From contig PWGT01000004.1 in the NCBI GenBank assembly GCA_003554535.1, positions 1 through 14,911 of the forward strand: a stretch of DNA of 14,911 nucleotides, read 5' to 3'. This DNA is from Syntrophomonadaceae bacterium (GTDB lineage Bacteria; Bacillota_D; Dethiobacteria; DTU022; PWGO01). The notes under the pieces are model-generated. The model was not told where the DNA came from. It worked only from the letters and a program-made list of their open reading frames with translations, and searched no databases. Shown piece after piece: positions 14,596 through 14,911 of the stretch. A program made the translations under genes and the position numbers. The number at the start of each line of letters is the position of its first letter. Within the stretch, counting starts at the first letter, position 1.

Positions 14596-14911
14596 TATGA
14601 ATTCCCCTGGCTACCAGCCGCTGAATGCTGCCAGCGTCGGGAAAGCTCCTCTACTATTTGTCGCCCTGCCTTCCAGATATCTCCTGCTCCCATGGTAATA
14701 ACTACATCCCCTGGTTCGATTTCTGCCAGCACTGAATCTATCAGAGCATCGAGTTCCTGATGATAATATACAGGAGTATTATGTCTTTGTTTGATCATTT
14801 CTGCAAGCACCCGGGAATTTGCACCAACTATGGGTTTCTCTCCAGCACCATATACTTCATTTAAAAACACAATATCGGCTTCCTGAAAAGAATCTGCATA
14901 TTCGGAAAGGA
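14595..14911 (-). CDS. murC: UDP-N-acetylmuramate-L-alanine ligase, C-terminal part
   Basis: The frame is open to the window edge and covers only the last 105 or so residues; the gene continues beyond 14911. Visible sequence includes F-L-N-E-V-Y-G-A-G-E-K-P-I, equivalent to the hh-x-D-h-Y-x-A-x-E-x-P segment of MurC, and the hallmark GDVVITMGAGDIWKAG near the C-terminus. Both belong to the C-terminal Mur ligase domain that binds the incoming L-alanine. MurC adds the first amino acid of the peptidoglycan stem peptide in the cytosol. A GTG at 14870 is internal, because the frame upstream of it still encodes MurC-like sequence (E-Y-A-D-S-F-Q-E-A-D-I). The ATP-binding part lies outside the window. 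Confidence 0.92.
   Translation of the reverse strand, partial: LSEYADSFQEADIVFLNEVYGAGEKPIVGANSRVLAEMIKQRHNTPVYYHQELDALIDSVLAEIEPGDVVITMGAGDIWKAGRQIVEELSRRWQHSAAGSQGNS

Noticed and set aside
14595..14870. A separate small gene starting at GTG 14870
   Set aside because: The frame continues upstream to the window edge with MurC-like sequence, so the GTG is internal to murC.

Overview
The window is about 15 kb of one strand-biased gene cluster. The base composition is fairly low GC but uneven, the Shine-Dalgarno sites are strong, promoters are sigma-A-like, and a murC end and a TagD-type enzyme are present. Together these suggest a low-GC Gram-positive-type bacterium (Bacillota); I cannot name the genus. 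All confident complete genes lie on the minus strand, so the operon reads from high to low coordinates. The only plus-strand piece is a short C-terminal fragment at the left edge, probably of a glycosyltransferase.

Layout in transcription order. (a) 14911-13594: the C-terminal end of MurC, then a lipoprotein peptidase of the M23/LytM type. (b) 13579-9179: a phosphonate block made of PEP mutase with an N-terminal cytidylyltransferase domain, phosphonopyruvate decarboxylase, a LicC/PntC-like nucleotidyltransferase, and an iron-dependent alcohol dehydrogenase of the phosphonoacetaldehyde reductase type. (c) 9090-7746: two small LicD-family transferases that overlap by 8 bases. (d) 7636-4924: an ABC-2 polysaccharide/teichoic-acid-type permease and one long ATPase with two fused nucleotide-binding domains and a TPR-like tail. 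(e) 4765-127: a TagD-type glycerol-3-phosphate cytidylyltransferase, two large LicD proteins with helical-repeat N-termini, and a TPR protein ending in a choline-kinase/APH-like kinase.

Proposed working (inference). PEP is converted to phosphonopyruvate, then phosphonoacetaldehyde, then 2-hydroxyethylphosphonate. No transaminase for aminoethylphosphonate is visible. A cytidylyltransferase would activate the phosphonate as a CMP ester, and TagD would make CDP-glycerol. The four LicD-family enzymes would place these groups on a lipid-linked glycan, which the ABC transporter exports. The best candidate for a new system is therefore a phosphonate- and perhaps glycerophosphate-decorated surface glycan pathway, with helical-repeat modules on several of its proteins.

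Two internal promoters are visible, one before the ABC permease and one before tagD. Several genes appear to use non-ATG starts. The phosphonopyruvate decarboxylase has no good ATG/GTG/TTG start next to its ribosome binding site and may begin at ATT. No rRNA, tRNA, CRISPR array, insertion sequence or gene-free stretch over 300 bases was seen.
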